From Pseudomonas sp. KUIN-1 (GTDB lineage Bacteria > Pseudomonadota > Gammaproteobacteria > Pseudomonadales > Pseudomonadaceae), in the NCBI RefSeq assembly GCF_009176725.1, contig NZ_AP020337.1, positions 3,224,001 through 3,288,000 on the forward strand: a DNA stretch of 64,000 nt, read 5' to 3'. A program made the translations under genes and the position numbers. Below, one piece after another: positions 9,804-18,308 of this stretch (the first letter of the stretch is position 1; every line of letters starts with the position of its first letter). The notes below the pieces were generated by a model. It saw only the letters and a program-made list of their open reading frames with translations. It did no database searches and was not told the origin of the DNA.

Positions 9804-10409
9804 TCAGTCGTTCTCGGTCCAGTCGAAATCCATTTGCAGCGCGGTACGTTCGGCCAGCTCACGGCTGTGCAGACGCTCGACCAGGTGCAGGCTCATGTCG
9901 ATACCGGCGGAAATACCTGCCGAGGTCACGAACGAGCCTTCATCGACCCAGCGCAGCGTGCTGAGCACGTCCACCGACGGGAACATTTCCTTGAGGTCGT
10001 CGATGTCTTCCCAGTGGGTGGTCACCTGCTTGCCGGCCAGTTTGCCGGTCCTGGCCAGCAGGAAGGCGCCGGTGCATACGGCAGCGACCACGCGGCCAGG
10101 CTCCGACTGATCGCTGATCCAGTGAATCACGTCGGGCTTTTCCAGTTCAGCGGTCACGACGCCACCCGGAACGATCAGGCAGTCGACGGGCGGATGGTCG
10201 TTGATCGAGAAATCCGGATCGACCTTGAGCCCGGCGCGGGCACGCACTGACGCGGTGCTGCGGCCAATGGTGAACACGTTGAACAACTGCCGGTCATCAC
10301 GGCTGTTGCGGGCGTGCATGCGGGTTGCGGTGGTGAATACTTCATAGGGGCCAGCGAAGTCGAGAACCTCGACGTCGTCATAAACGTAGATACCGATATT
10401 GAGTGGCAC
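9804..10409 (-). CDS. DJ-1/PfpI-family protein (isonitrile hydratase-like)
   Basis: A 201-residue single-domain DJ-1/PfpI protein. The nucleophile elbow is AAVCTGAFLLARTGKLAG with the expected Cys, followed by QVTTHWEDI and SAGISAGIDMSLHLVERL, as in InhA-type isonitrile hydratases and the N-terminal half of GlxA regulators. The likely Glu partner lies in DFAGPYEVF near residue 20. GTG start at 10409, with GGAG seven bases upstream. Divergent from the FtrA-like regulator gene, whose own N-terminal domain belongs to the same fold, so the two probably act on the same unknown signal. Exact reaction unknown. Confidence 0.83.
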   Translation of the reverse strand: MPLNIGIYVYDDVEVLDFAGPYEVFTTATRMHARNSRDDRQLFNVFTIGRSTASVRARAGLKVDPDFSINDHPPVDCLIVPGGVVTAELEKPDVIHWISDQSEPGRVVAAVCTGAFLLARTGKLAGKQVTTHWEDIDDLKEMFPSVDVLSTLRWVDEGSFVTSAGISAGIDMSLHLVERLHSRELAERTALQMDFDWTEND

Positions 10410-10551
10410 GAGTTGGCTCCAGGGCCTGCATGGCAGGCCACTTGCATCATAGTGAGGGTTAAGCGGGTTTCAGCGGTGACACAGAGCAGATTACTCAGTA
10501 GCATCACGTCAAACTACTGGCTGAAATGCCAATATCCGGTAACATCGCGCC

Positions 10552-11505
10552 ATGAAAAATCATCTCGTCGTCGCACTCATCTACAACCAGCTGTGCACCT
10601 TCGAATTTGGCTGCACGGTTGAAGTCTTTGCGCTGAAAAGACCCGAGCTGGGCGTCAGTTGGTACGAGTTCGCGACCTTCCCGGTCGACGACGGCCCGAT
10701 CACCGCTGCCGGGGGCATCACCATCGTGCCCACACCCGGCGAGGTGCTGCTGGAAAACGCCGACACGATCATCGTGCCGGGCTGGCGCGGGGTTGAATCA
10801 GAGGTTCCGCAACGGCTCATCGAACAGCTCCAGGCGGCTCATGCACGCGGCGCGCGAATCTGCTCGATCTGTACCGGGGCCTTCGTCCTGGCGGCGGCCG
10901 GTCTGCTCGACGGGCACAAGGTGACGACCCACTGGCGCTACACCGACCTGCTGGCCACCATGTACCCGGGCCTGACCATTCAGCCCAACGAACTGTATGT
11001 GGATCAGGGCAGCATCGTGACCGCAGCAGGCTCGGCCGCCGGGCTGGACATGATGCTGCATCTGGTGCGCAACGATCACGGCTCGCGCGTTGCCAACATG
11101 GTTGCGCAGCGCATGGTCATTCCGCCGCATCGCGAAGGCGGACAATCGCAATATGCATCCCGGCAACTGGTATCGGCCAGCGACGGGCCGATTTCCAACC
11201 TGATGGACTGGATTCGCAGCGACCTGCAGCGCCCCCATACCATCAAGGAGATGGCCTCACGCGCAGCGCTCAGTACCCGCACCTTGCACCGCAGCTTCAT
11301 GGAAAGTACCGGGCTGACGCCTTACGACTGGCTGCTCGGTGAGCGCATTGCCTACGCCAAGGAACTGCTGGAATCGTCGAAATTGCGCCTGAATGAAGTG
11401 GTGGACCGCGCCGGCTTCGGCTCCGAAGAGTCGTTTCGCCGGCACTTCCGCAATCTGGTGGGCATCAGCCCGAGCAGCTACCGCAAGCAATTTGCCCGGG
11501 CCTGA
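10552..11505 (+). CDS. ftrA: GlxA/FtrA-family AraC-type transcriptional regulator
   Basis: A 317-residue regulator with an N-terminal DJ-1/PfpI-like sensor domain (residues 1-185; VVALIYNQLCTFEFGCTVEVF, TIIVPGWRG, SICTGAFVLAAAGLLDG, TTHWRYTDLL) and a C-terminal AraC HTH pair (residues 215-315; IKEMASRAALSTRTLHRSF, GLTPYDWLLGERI, LNEVVDRAGFGSEESFRRHF). Length and motifs fit FtrA. Divergently transcribed from the DJ-1 gene across a 142-base gap, which probably holds both promoters. Its 3' end overlaps the convergent serine hydrolase gene by 41 bases. Ligand unknown; the symbol denotes family similarity. Confidence 0.85.
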   Translation: MKNHLVVALIYNQLCTFEFGCTVEVFALKRPELGVSWYEFATFPVDDGPITAAGGITIVPTPGEVLLENADTIIVPGWRGVESEVPQRLIEQLQAAHARGARICSICTGAFVLAAAGLLDGHKVTTHWRYTDLLATMYPGLTIQPNELYVDQGSIVTAAGSAAGLDMMLHLVRNDHGSRVANMVAQRMVIPPHREGGQSQYASRQLVSASDGPISNLMDWIRSDLQRPHTIKEMASRAALSTRTLHRSFMESTGLTPYDWLLGERIAYAKELLESSKLRLNEVVDRAGFGSEESFRRHFRNLVGISPSSYRKQFARA

Positions 11506-12655
11506 CCCCCAGCTTGGGGTAAAGCGCATCGACGATTGCGTCGGCAAACTCGCCCCACGCGCCGGCAACCGCCGTGTTGGTCAGGACCACCATGCTCAGC
11601 GCAGCACGCGGATCGACCCAATAATGACTGCCATACAGGCCGCACCACGACCAGGTTCCCGCCCCCTGCCGCTGCCCGGCAAGCACTGGATCGATAAGGA
11701 TCATCGGCCCCAGCCCGAACCTCCAGCCGGGCCCGCGGCTGGCGATGATCGTCTGGCCGATCGCATTGCCCAGCAAGCGTGCGGTACCGGCTTCACTCAA
11801 TAGCGGCGCGCCGCCGAGACGCAGGCATTCGAGCAGCCGCAGATAGTCATCAGCCGTGCCGAGCATTCCCGCCCCGCCCGACTCATACGCGCATGAGTCA
11901 AAGGCGCGGGCTGCGGACAGCCGCGCCTGGCCGCTGTCGAGCAACACTCCATCGTCATCGCCGATACGCTCCGGGCCACTGACCCCATCCTTGTAGGCGC
12001 TGGCCAGCGGACATTCCGGCAGGTGCCGGAATGAGGTCGCATGCATGCGAAGAGGCGCGGTGACACATTTGCCGATGGCTTCTGACAACGCCAGCCCCGT
12101 GGCCTGTTCGATCACTGCACCCAATACATCCGTGGCCAGCGAGTACCCCCAGGCGCTGCCGGGCTCAAACAGCAAGGGCACACGCGCCAAACGCCTCAGG
12201 TTTTCCTGCAGGTCGAACGGTACGCGATCCAGCCCGTCCGACACCCCGGCGCGCTGATAAGCGTTATCGGGCGCTTGCTCAAAGCCGTAGCTCAAGCCCG
12301 ACGCGTGTGACAGCAGGTGCTGCAGCGTGATGAGCGGCTCGCGGCCATTGGCCAGATGCGGTCGAAAGGCTGGCAGCCAGTGCGTCACCGAAGCGTGCAG
12401 ATCCAGCACACCCCGTTCGCAGAGCCGCAACACCGCGACCGAGGTCAACAGCTTGGTCAGTGAGGCCAGACGAAAACGCGTGCGGCGGGTGACCGGAATC
12501 TGCTGTTCACGATCGGCCCAGCCGCGCGCACTGGCGTATTCCAGACGCCCATGCCGAGCCAGCAACAGCACGCCACCGACGATCCGACCCTGCTCGACGA
12601 AACTGCGCCAGACATGGTCAAGACGCTGTATCCCCGCCTCGTTCAGGACAGCCAT
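11465..12655 (-). CDS. Beta-lactamase-fold serine hydrolase (class C / EstB type)
   Basis: A 396-residue penicillin-binding-fold hydrolase. The SxxK nucleophile motif is seen as LASLTKLLTS near residue 65 and the Tyr of the second motif in GYSLATD near 170. LSHASGLSYGF is the usual conserved segment before it, and GAGTWSWCGLYGSHYWVDP the third-strand region. No signal peptide is seen, so it is probably cytoplasmic, as in EstB-type esterases and aminohydrolases. It starts 3 bases after the alcohol dehydrogenase stop, making it the last gene of the ten-gene biosynthetic operon. It might remove an acyl or peptide protecting group, or hydrolyse the product for self-protection; both are guesses. 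Convergent 41-base overlap with the regulator gene. Confidence 0.83.
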   Translation of the reverse strand: MAVLNEAGIQRLDHVWRSFVEQGRIVGGVLLLARHGRLEYASARGWADREQQIPVTRRTRFRLASLTKLLTSVAVLRLCERGVLDLHASVTHWLPAFRPHLANGREPLITLQHLLSHASGLSYGFEQAPDNAYQRAGVSDGLDRVPFDLQENLRRLARVPLLFEPGSAWGYSLATDVLGAVIEQATGLALSEAIGKCVTAPLRMHATSFRHLPECPLASAYKDGVSGPERIGDDDGVLLDSGQARLSAARAFDSCAYESGGAGMLGTADDYLRLLECLRLGGAPLLSEAGTARLLGNAIGQTIIASRGPGWRFGLGPMILIDPVLAGQRQGAGTWSWCGLYGSHYWVDPRAALSMVVLTNTAVAGAWGEFADAIVDALYPKLGVRPGQIACGSCSG

Positions 12656-12658
12656 GGT

Positions 12659-13813
12659 TCACTCGCCCCTCACTGCACGGCTGAAGATCTGCGCGTAGGC
12701 CTGCGCCGAATGGCGAATCGGGTTGGTGTGCGAGCAGCCATCGGCGAAAGCCATCCGCCCGACCCGCTCGGCGTCGCGATCGTCGATACCGATCTCGCCC
12801 AGCGTATGTGGAATGCCGATCTGCTCGCGCAGTGTCAGCAGCCAGTCCATCACCCCGGAGAAACCGGGCGACGGCAACCGCAGGTAAACCGCCAGATCGT
12901 CCATTTGCGTCTGCAGCACCGAGCGATTGGCCTCCAGCACGTAGGGCAGCAGGATTGCGTTCAGCAAGCCATGATGCTGGTCGTAGAGCGCCCCAAGGCT
13001 CTGCGCGATTGCGTGTACGCCGCCCAGACCGCGCTGAAACGCGGCCGCGCCGAGGCTGGAGGCCACCAGCATCTGCTGCCGCGCCTCCAGGTCCTGCCCG
13101 TCGGCGACGACACGCGGTAAAAACGCCTTGATCATCTGCATGCCCTTGACCGAAACCGCTTCGGCCATCGGGTGCCAGGCCGGCGAACACCAGGACTCCA
13201 TGCAGTGGGTCAAGGCATCGGCGCCGGTGGCGGCGGTCAGGTGCCTGGGCAGGTCGAGTGTCAGCGTCGCATCCAGAATCGCGATGCGCGGCATCATGCG
13301 AAGGTGCAGAATGGTGCGTTTGACCTGCGCCTGCTCATCGGTAATCACCGACGCACGCCCTACTTCAGAGCCGGTCCCGGCCGTTGTCGGCAGCGCAATC
13401 ACCGGCGCAATGCCATCCGGATCGGCGCGCAGGTGGTTGTCGTTGATGTCTTCGAAATCCCATAACGGGCGGGTCTGGCCCGACATCAGCGCGACTGCCT
13501 TGGCAGCGTCCAGCGCCGAGCCGCCGCCAAACGCAATCACACCGTCGTAGCCTCCGGTTCTGTAAGCGTGCAGCCCCTCGGCGACGTTGGTGCCGGTCGG
13601 GTTGCCCTTGACCCGGTCAAACAGGCCGCAGTGGCCCAACTGACTGCGGCAGTCCTCTACGGCGCCGGTGATCATGTCGGTGCTGCCGAGAAAGCTGTCG
13701 GTGATCAGCAGCGGACGTTGTATGCCGGTCACCCTGCAGGCGTCGGCCAGTTCGTTGACGCGTCCTGCGCCTGCGCGGATGGAAGTCGGGTAGTGCCAGT
13801 CGTTGCGGTGCAT
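12659..13813 (-). CDS. Iron-containing (group III) alcohol dehydrogenase
   Basis: A 384-residue NAD(P)-dependent, metal-binding dehydrogenase. The nucleotide loop GGGSALDAAKAVAL is near residue 95, PTTAGTGSEVGRASVI near 145. Metal ligands are visible in TGADALTHCMESW (Asp, His), GVHAIAQSLGALYDQHHGL (two His). Family enzymes interconvert aldehydes and primary alcohols. In this operon it could reduce an aldehyde by-product: the hydrazine pathway releases 2-aminoadipate 6-semialdehyde when the lysine half is cut off. This is inference. Gaps of 24 bases to the LysE gene upstream and 3 bases to the hydrolase downstream point to one transcript. Confidence 0.88.
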   Translation of the reverse strand: MHRNDWHYPTSIRAGAGRVNELADACRVTGIQRPLLITDSFLGSTDMITGAVEDCRSQLGHCGLFDRVKGNPTGTNVAEGLHAYRTGGYDGVIAFGGGSALDAAKAVALMSGQTRPLWDFEDINDNHLRADPDGIAPVIALPTTAGTGSEVGRASVITDEQAQVKRTILHLRMMPRIAILDATLTLDLPRHLTAATGADALTHCMESWCSPAWHPMAEAVSVKGMQMIKAFLPRVVADGQDLEARQQMLVASSLGAAAFQRGLGGVHAIAQSLGALYDQHHGLLNAILLPYVLEANRSVLQTQMDDLAVYLRLPSPGFSGVMDWLLTLREQIGIPHTLGEIGIDDRDAERVGRMAFADGCSHTNPIRHSAQAYAQIFSRAVRGE

Positions 13814-13837
13814 TCAGGTATTCCTTTACAGGTGATT

Positions 13838-14482
13838 TCAGTGAGTGAGGCCAGCAGGCAGCAACCCGATCAGCAGGCGCAGACCGAAAGCGATCATGAA
13901 CAGGCCGGTGACGATGTCGATGGCCTTTTTCATGCGCTGATAGCGCGTCTGTACCGCGGGGATCGAAAACAGCGTGGCGAGCAGCACGAACCAGGCAATC
14001 GCCAGCACCGCGATGATCGATACACCCGCAATGCGTACCCACATCGGCATGCCCGGCGTGGTCACGGTGGTGAACACGCTGGTGTAGAACGCCAGCGCCT
14101 TGGGATTGGTCAGGTTGGTGAGCAGGCCGAAACGATAGGCGCGGCTCAGACTGCCAATGCCCAGCGCAGCGATGTCCCTGGGTTTGGGCTGGCTGCCGGC
14201 ACTGCGCAGGCTTTTGCTGCCGAGCCAGGTCAGGTAGGCACCGCCGAGCAATTGCAGGGTCGGTTGCAGCCATGGCAACTGTTGAAACACCAGCCCCAAC
14301 CCGGTAGCGGCCAGCAAGGCCCAGAGAATGCTGCCCGAGGCAACGCCCAGCCCGGCACAGATGCCCTGCTGCCGCGACTGGCTGAACGAGAGTTGGGTGA
14401 TCACCAGAAAGTTCGGACCGGGGCTGATGATCAGCACGATGAACGCGCCAGCGAGGGCGGTCAGCAAAGTGATTTCGTACAT
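13838..14482 (-). CDS. LysE/RhtB-family amino-acid exporter
   Basis: A 214-residue inner-membrane exporter with about six hydrophobic segments. The family signature is at the N-terminus (ISPGPNFLVITQLS near residue 20), followed by GICAGLGVASGSILWALLAATGLG and GGAYLTWLGSKSLRSA. FLTNLTNPKALAFYTSVF matches the conserved NPKA stretch. The family exports amino acids and analogues, which fits an operon that makes non-proteinogenic amino acids; it is the best candidate for product release or self-resistance. It lies 15 bases after the FAD/NAD(P)-binding gene and 24 before the alcohol dehydrogenase gene. Confidence 0.92.
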   Translation of the reverse strand: MYEITLLTALAGAFIVLIISPGPNFLVITQLSFSQSRQQGICAGLGVASGSILWALLAATGLGLVFQQLPWLQPTLQLLGGAYLTWLGSKSLRSAGSQPKPRDIAALGIGSLSRAYRFGLLTNLTNPKALAFYTSVFTTVTTPGMPMWVRIAGVSIIAVLAIAWFVLLATLFSIPAVQTRYQRMKKAIDIVTGLFMIAFGLRLLIGLLPAGLTH

Positions 14483-14497
14483 AGTAATAATTCCTTT

Positions 14498-16246
14498 TTA
14501 ATTAATAGCTTGGATGGCTTTATTCAACTGAAATGTGATGCTACTTGAAGTTGTGTTTGTCAGCGTACCCAGACAAGACTCGACTGCCCGGCGCGCCTCG
14601 ATCAGCGCGCGACAGGTCGGATCAGGGGTCGGTACGTAGTGGTTGTAGAACGTGCAGCCTTCCACGGCGGGCCCGAGAACCCAGAGCCGCTGCTGCACCT
14701 CACCGTCGCGACCGATCGCGCGGCCCACGGCGTCGGTGTCGATGCCATCGGCAGGCCAGGCATGCGCGGCACGAATCAGCCCGCGCTTGCGCAGATCGTT
14801 GATCAACCCATGACGACTGCCCGACACGCCGCTGTGGACGACGCGGGCAGACAGGCGGTTGTGCGGCTCCTGCACGTCACTCATCGGCGGCAGAACCGTC
14901 ACGACCCCGGCTTCGATCAACGCCAGCAAGTCTTCATGGCGTTCCTTCTGCGGCCCGCCGACCAGACGGTTACTCAGTCCTGCCCATGTGCCGTAGAACT
15001 CCAGCGTCGAGGATTCGGTCAGGCCGTTGTGATCGGCAACCAGACGCAATAGGTCGCGATAATCGCGCCAGACCTCCAGTGCCTGACAGATCGGGCTGTG
15101 CGCGGTGCCCAGCCGACTCAGGGCCAGGTCACGTTTGATCCAGTCGACGAACCACTGCCCGTATGTGCCTTGCGCGCCGGACCAAGGCTGGGTGATCAGC
15201 CAGTGCTCAGGCTCGAATTCATCCCACTGCTCTGCCAGACGGGCAAACACTGCCGGTCTGCTGATTGACTCGCGCAGCAGGCGCTGAACAGAGGCCAACC
15301 GCCCAGGTGCCTCCATGCGGACCCTGGCCTGATAAAACACGGCACGCATTTCATCCTTGATCAGAGGCAGCACATCGGCGCGAAAGTCGAGCCTCCCGCC
15401 TTGCTTTTGCTCGCGCAAACGGGCTATGGCGTCGGCCGTGAAAAACAGCCTCGGCAACGGTGCGTGACGGCAGGCATGCCACTGCGGCCTGGCACGAAAC
15501 GGCAATCCGCTACGGGAACACATCAACACCCTGGGCTCGCGTCCGGATGGCAGGTAACGCCAGCCGGCGAAGCCGCCATCGCGCACGTAGCGCCCGCCAC
15601 GCCCCTCAGTCAGATGCGCCAGCGTGTCCATGGCGGTCAGTCCCAGTCCTTCGATGACCACGCAATCACCGACGTCCTGCTGCGCGGGGTTTGCGGGCGC
15701 ATGTCCGCTGGTGAGGAACACGCCGTCGACGTCCATTGCCAGACTGCCAGTACGCAGCCGGAAACCCGGCGTTTGCGACCTTGGCTGGCAGCTCAGCACC
15801 TGCTCGGCGTGGTGGCGCACCAGCACATGCGCCGGGCAGCGTTGCAGCAGAAAACGGTAACTGTCCTGCAAATAGCGCCCGAGCAGTGCACGCGGCACGA
15901 AGTCGCCAAATGCCACTGCTCTGCCCTGCCCATCCAGGCTGACATGGCCGCGCGCGTCCAGGCGTACATCCTCACGGCTGCACCATTGCAAGAAGGTCGG
16001 GCCTGGCGGTTCACACGCCGGGAAAGCCGAGGAAAACGCCGACAACTGACCGGCCATGGTGTTGAGCATCAGGTAATCCGGCTGCTGCGCAAGGTGCAGC
16101 CCGCTGCCCGGCGGCTGCGGATCGAACACGTCGATACGCAGCGGTTGCCGCACGTCTTGGCGACTCATGCCGATCAACTGCTCCAGAATGCTCAATCCGC
16201 GCGAGCCCATGCCGATAATGGCGACGGTATGCGTCTGCATGGCCAT
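14498..16246 (-). CDS. FAD/NAD(P)-binding protein (PF13454 type)
   Basis: A 582-residue flavoprotein-like protein starting AMQTHTVAIIGMGSRGLSIL with a Rossmann GxGxxG (GMGSRG). Further conserved-looking segments are FDPQPPGSGLHL, YLMLNTMAGQLSAF, RALLGRYL, VVIEGLGLTAMDTLAHLT and RKRGLIRAAHAWPADGI. Members of PF13454 are uncharacterised or act as N- or C-oxidising flavoenzymes near biosynthetic clusters. Start: the ATG at 16246 overlaps the preceding stop as TGATG; an ATG two codons on (16240) is also possible. In this operon it is a candidate for a second oxidation (for example hydrazine to hydrazone/diazo, or amine to hydroxylamine); the substrate is unknown. Confidence 0.75.
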   Translation of the reverse strand: MAMQTHTVAIIGMGSRGLSILEQLIGMSRQDVRQPLRIDVFDPQPPGSGLHLAQQPDYLMLNTMAGQLSAFSSAFPACEPPGPTFLQWCSREDVRLDARGHVSLDGQGRAVAFGDFVPRALLGRYLQDSYRFLLQRCPAHVLVRHHAEQVLSCQPRSQTPGFRLRTGSLAMDVDGVFLTSGHAPANPAQQDVGDCVVIEGLGLTAMDTLAHLTEGRGGRYVRDGGFAGWRYLPSGREPRVLMCSRSGLPFRARPQWHACRHAPLPRLFFTADAIARLREQKQGGRLDFRADVLPLIKDEMRAVFYQARVRMEAPGRLASVQRLLRESISRPAVFARLAEQWDEFEPEHWLITQPWSGAQGTYGQWFVDWIKRDLALSRLGTAHSPICQALEVWRDYRDLLRLVADHNGLTESSTLEFYGTWAGLSNRLVGGPQKERHEDLLALIEAGVVTVLPPMSDVQEPHNRLSARVVHSGVSGSRHGLINDLRKRGLIRAAHAWPADGIDTDAVGRAIGRDGEVQQRLWVLGPAVEGCTFYNHYVPTPDPTCRALIEARRAVESCLGTLTNTTSSSITFQLNKAIQAIN

Positions 16247-18303
16247 CACCAGCGCGCCGATTCAAAGAAGAACTGCGGCACCGGCAAAGCGCTGCCCTCG
16301 GCCACCGCCTGGCGATACACCCGCTGCCCCACGGCGAGGTCCAGCACACCGAGCCCGAACGGCGAAAAGATCGAAGCCTTGTCCGGACTCAGCTCCACTT
16401 GCCCGGTCATCAACTGTGCCAGCGTCCCGGTAATGAACGAGCGGTGCTGATACTGCTGCACGGCGAGGTCAGGCGAGGTCTGAGCCTTGAGGCAGTGTTC
16501 GACGTCATCGAGGATGTTGTTGGCCTGGGCAATGACCTCCGGCCCCAGATCGCGCAACGAGATGTTCAGCACCCGTTGCCCTGCCTGAAACACCGGCTCC
16601 AGCACATAAGGGCTCGGCGCAGTAGTGGCGAACACCACCACATCGGCTTGCAGGCACATGGTCAGGTCGCTTGGCTCGCTGTGCAGTCCATGGCGATTGG
16701 CATGTCCGACCAGCGCCAGCGCCGAATCCTGGTGCTGATCGAAGACGCTGACTGCGTCCATCGTCCAGCCATCGCTGACGAACATGTCGAGGATGGTGCG
16801 GGCAATGAAACCGGCACCAATGAATGACATTCGCCCGACATGGCGCTGCTGGCGGCTCATCCAGCGCGCAGCGAGCACCGCCGAGGCTGCCGTGCGCATG
16901 GCACTGATACGCGAGGCCTCCAGGCAGGCAAAGGCATAACCGGTGAGTGGATCGTTGAGAATCAGCACCGCCGAGGCGCGCTGCAGGCCCGTGTCGATAT
17001 TGCCCGGAAAGCTGGAAATCCATTTGATGCCACTGACCGGCTGCTCGCCCGACAGGCTGGCGGGCAAGGCGATGATGCGATTGGCCGGTGCCTGCGCAAA
17101 GCGCAGAAAGTAACTGTCGGGATTGATCGTGCGGCCAGCCTCATGATCCAGATAAGCCGCCTGCACATCATCGATACAGGCCAGCGGGTCTGCCGCCAGC
17201 AGGCGCGCAACCACCTCACCGTCGAGCACATGGAACGCCGCGCGCTTCATGCGCTCGGCGGCCAGCCAGACCGTCCAGCTTGAATGCCGGGAAAGCGCAG
17301 GCGCTTCCATGCTCTCAGAACATGTCTCGGCCACTGGCGAGGACAGGTCTGCCAGGGTCATGCTCAGCACTTCGCGGCCAAACCGCTGTTCGACCCAGTG
17401 ATCATCGTACAGCGTGTCGAGGTAGCGCTCGCCCCAGTCCGGCGACAACGCCACCACCACCGAACCGGGCTCGATGCGCTCGCGCCAGGCATGCACCGCA
17501 GCGATCACCGTCGCGGTGGACCCGCCGACCAGCAGGCCCTTGCTGCGCGCCAGAATGCGGCACATGGCGACGGTGTGTGATTCCGGGACCATTTCCAGCG
17601 CATGAATGCCATCGGCATTGAAGATCGGCGGGCGCTGGCTGGTGCCCAGTCCAGGAATGAAGCGCCGGCTGGCCGGGGTGTCGAAGGTCACCGAGCCGAC
17701 GCTGTCCACGGCAATGATTCGGGTGGTCGGATGATGGCGCTGAAAATGCTGAATGCAGCCCATCAACGTGCCAGTGGTCCCGGCACCGACGAACACATAA
17801 TCCACATGGCCGAAATGCTGGCTGATCGAACGCGCCGTGGTTCGCGCATGGGCACGCGGGTTGGCCGCATTCTCGTATTGATTGAGCCAGACATAGCGCG
17901 GGTCGCTGGCCACTTTTTGGCGAATCAGCTCGATGCGCGTCCCGAGGAACCCGCCGTTGGCGTCCGGGATTTCGACCTGGATGACCTCGGCGCCGTAGCT
18001 GCGCATCATGCGGATGTTGTGGCTGGAGCTGTTGGGGTCGACCACGCAGGTAAACGGGATGCCCCGTTCAGCGCAGATCATCGCCAGCGCCACCCCGAGA
18101 TTGCCCGACGAGGACTCGATCAGAATCGTGTCCGGGCCCAGCAGGCCCCGCGCCTGAAGGTCATTGATCAACCCCACGGCAGTCTTGAGCTTGATCGAGC
18201 CTGCCGGGTTGAGTGATTCCATTTTCAGGAAAAAATCGGCGCCCAGGCCAGTCACCTTGAGGAAGGCCTGATCGTGAACGATTTCGCAAAGAGAGTTGTA
18301 CAT
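16246..18303 (-). CDS. SbnA-SbnB fusion: L-2,3-diaminopropionate synthase
   Basis: A 685-residue fusion. Residues 1-325 are a PLP cysteine-synthase-fold domain like SbnA: PLP Lys in ESLNPAGSIKLKTA, ESSSGNLGVALA, phosphate loop GAGTTGTLMG, GLLVGGSTATV. Residues about 360-680 are an ornithine-cyclodeaminase/mu-crystallin domain like SbnB: IKWISSFPGNIDTGLQRA, LNDPLTGYAFACLEAS, Rossmann FIGAGFIARTILDMF, and FSPFGLGVLDLAVGQ. SbnA joins O-phospho-L-serine and glutamate and SbnB oxidatively splits the adduct with NAD+ to L-diaminopropionate and 2-oxoglutarate; in staphylococci they are separate proteins. Start at 18303 is preferred (GGAAG upstream) over a GTG five codons earlier. It lies 5 bases after the N-hydroxylase gene. 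Confidence 0.88.
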   Translation of the reverse strand: MYNSLCEIVHDQAFLKVTGLGADFFLKMESLNPAGSIKLKTAVGLINDLQARGLLGPDTILIESSSGNLGVALAMICAERGIPFTCVVDPNSSSHNIRMMRSYGAEVIQVEIPDANGGFLGTRIELIRQKVASDPRYVWLNQYENAANPRAHARTTARSISQHFGHVDYVFVGAGTTGTLMGCIQHFQRHHPTTRIIAVDSVGSVTFDTPASRRFIPGLGTSQRPPIFNADGIHALEMVPESHTVAMCRILARSKGLLVGGSTATVIAAVHAWRERIEPGSVVVALSPDWGERYLDTLYDDHWVEQRFGREVLSMTLADLSSPVAETCSESMEAPALSRHSSWTVWLAAERMKRAAFHVLDGEVVARLLAADPLACIDDVQAAYLDHEAGRTINPDSYFLRFAQAPANRIIALPASLSGEQPVSGIKWISSFPGNIDTGLQRASAVLILNDPLTGYAFACLEASRISAMRTAASAVLAARWMSRQQRHVGRMSFIGAGFIARTILDMFVSDGWTMDAVSVFDQHQDSALALVGHANRHGLHSEPSDLTMCLQADVVVFATTAPSPYVLEPVFQAGQRVLNISLRDLGPEVIAQANNILDDVEHCLKAQTSPDLAVQQYQHRSFITGTLAQLMTGQVELSPDKASIFSPFGLGVLDLAVGQRVYRQAVAEGSALPVPQFFFESARW

Positions 18304-18308
18304 GGGCT

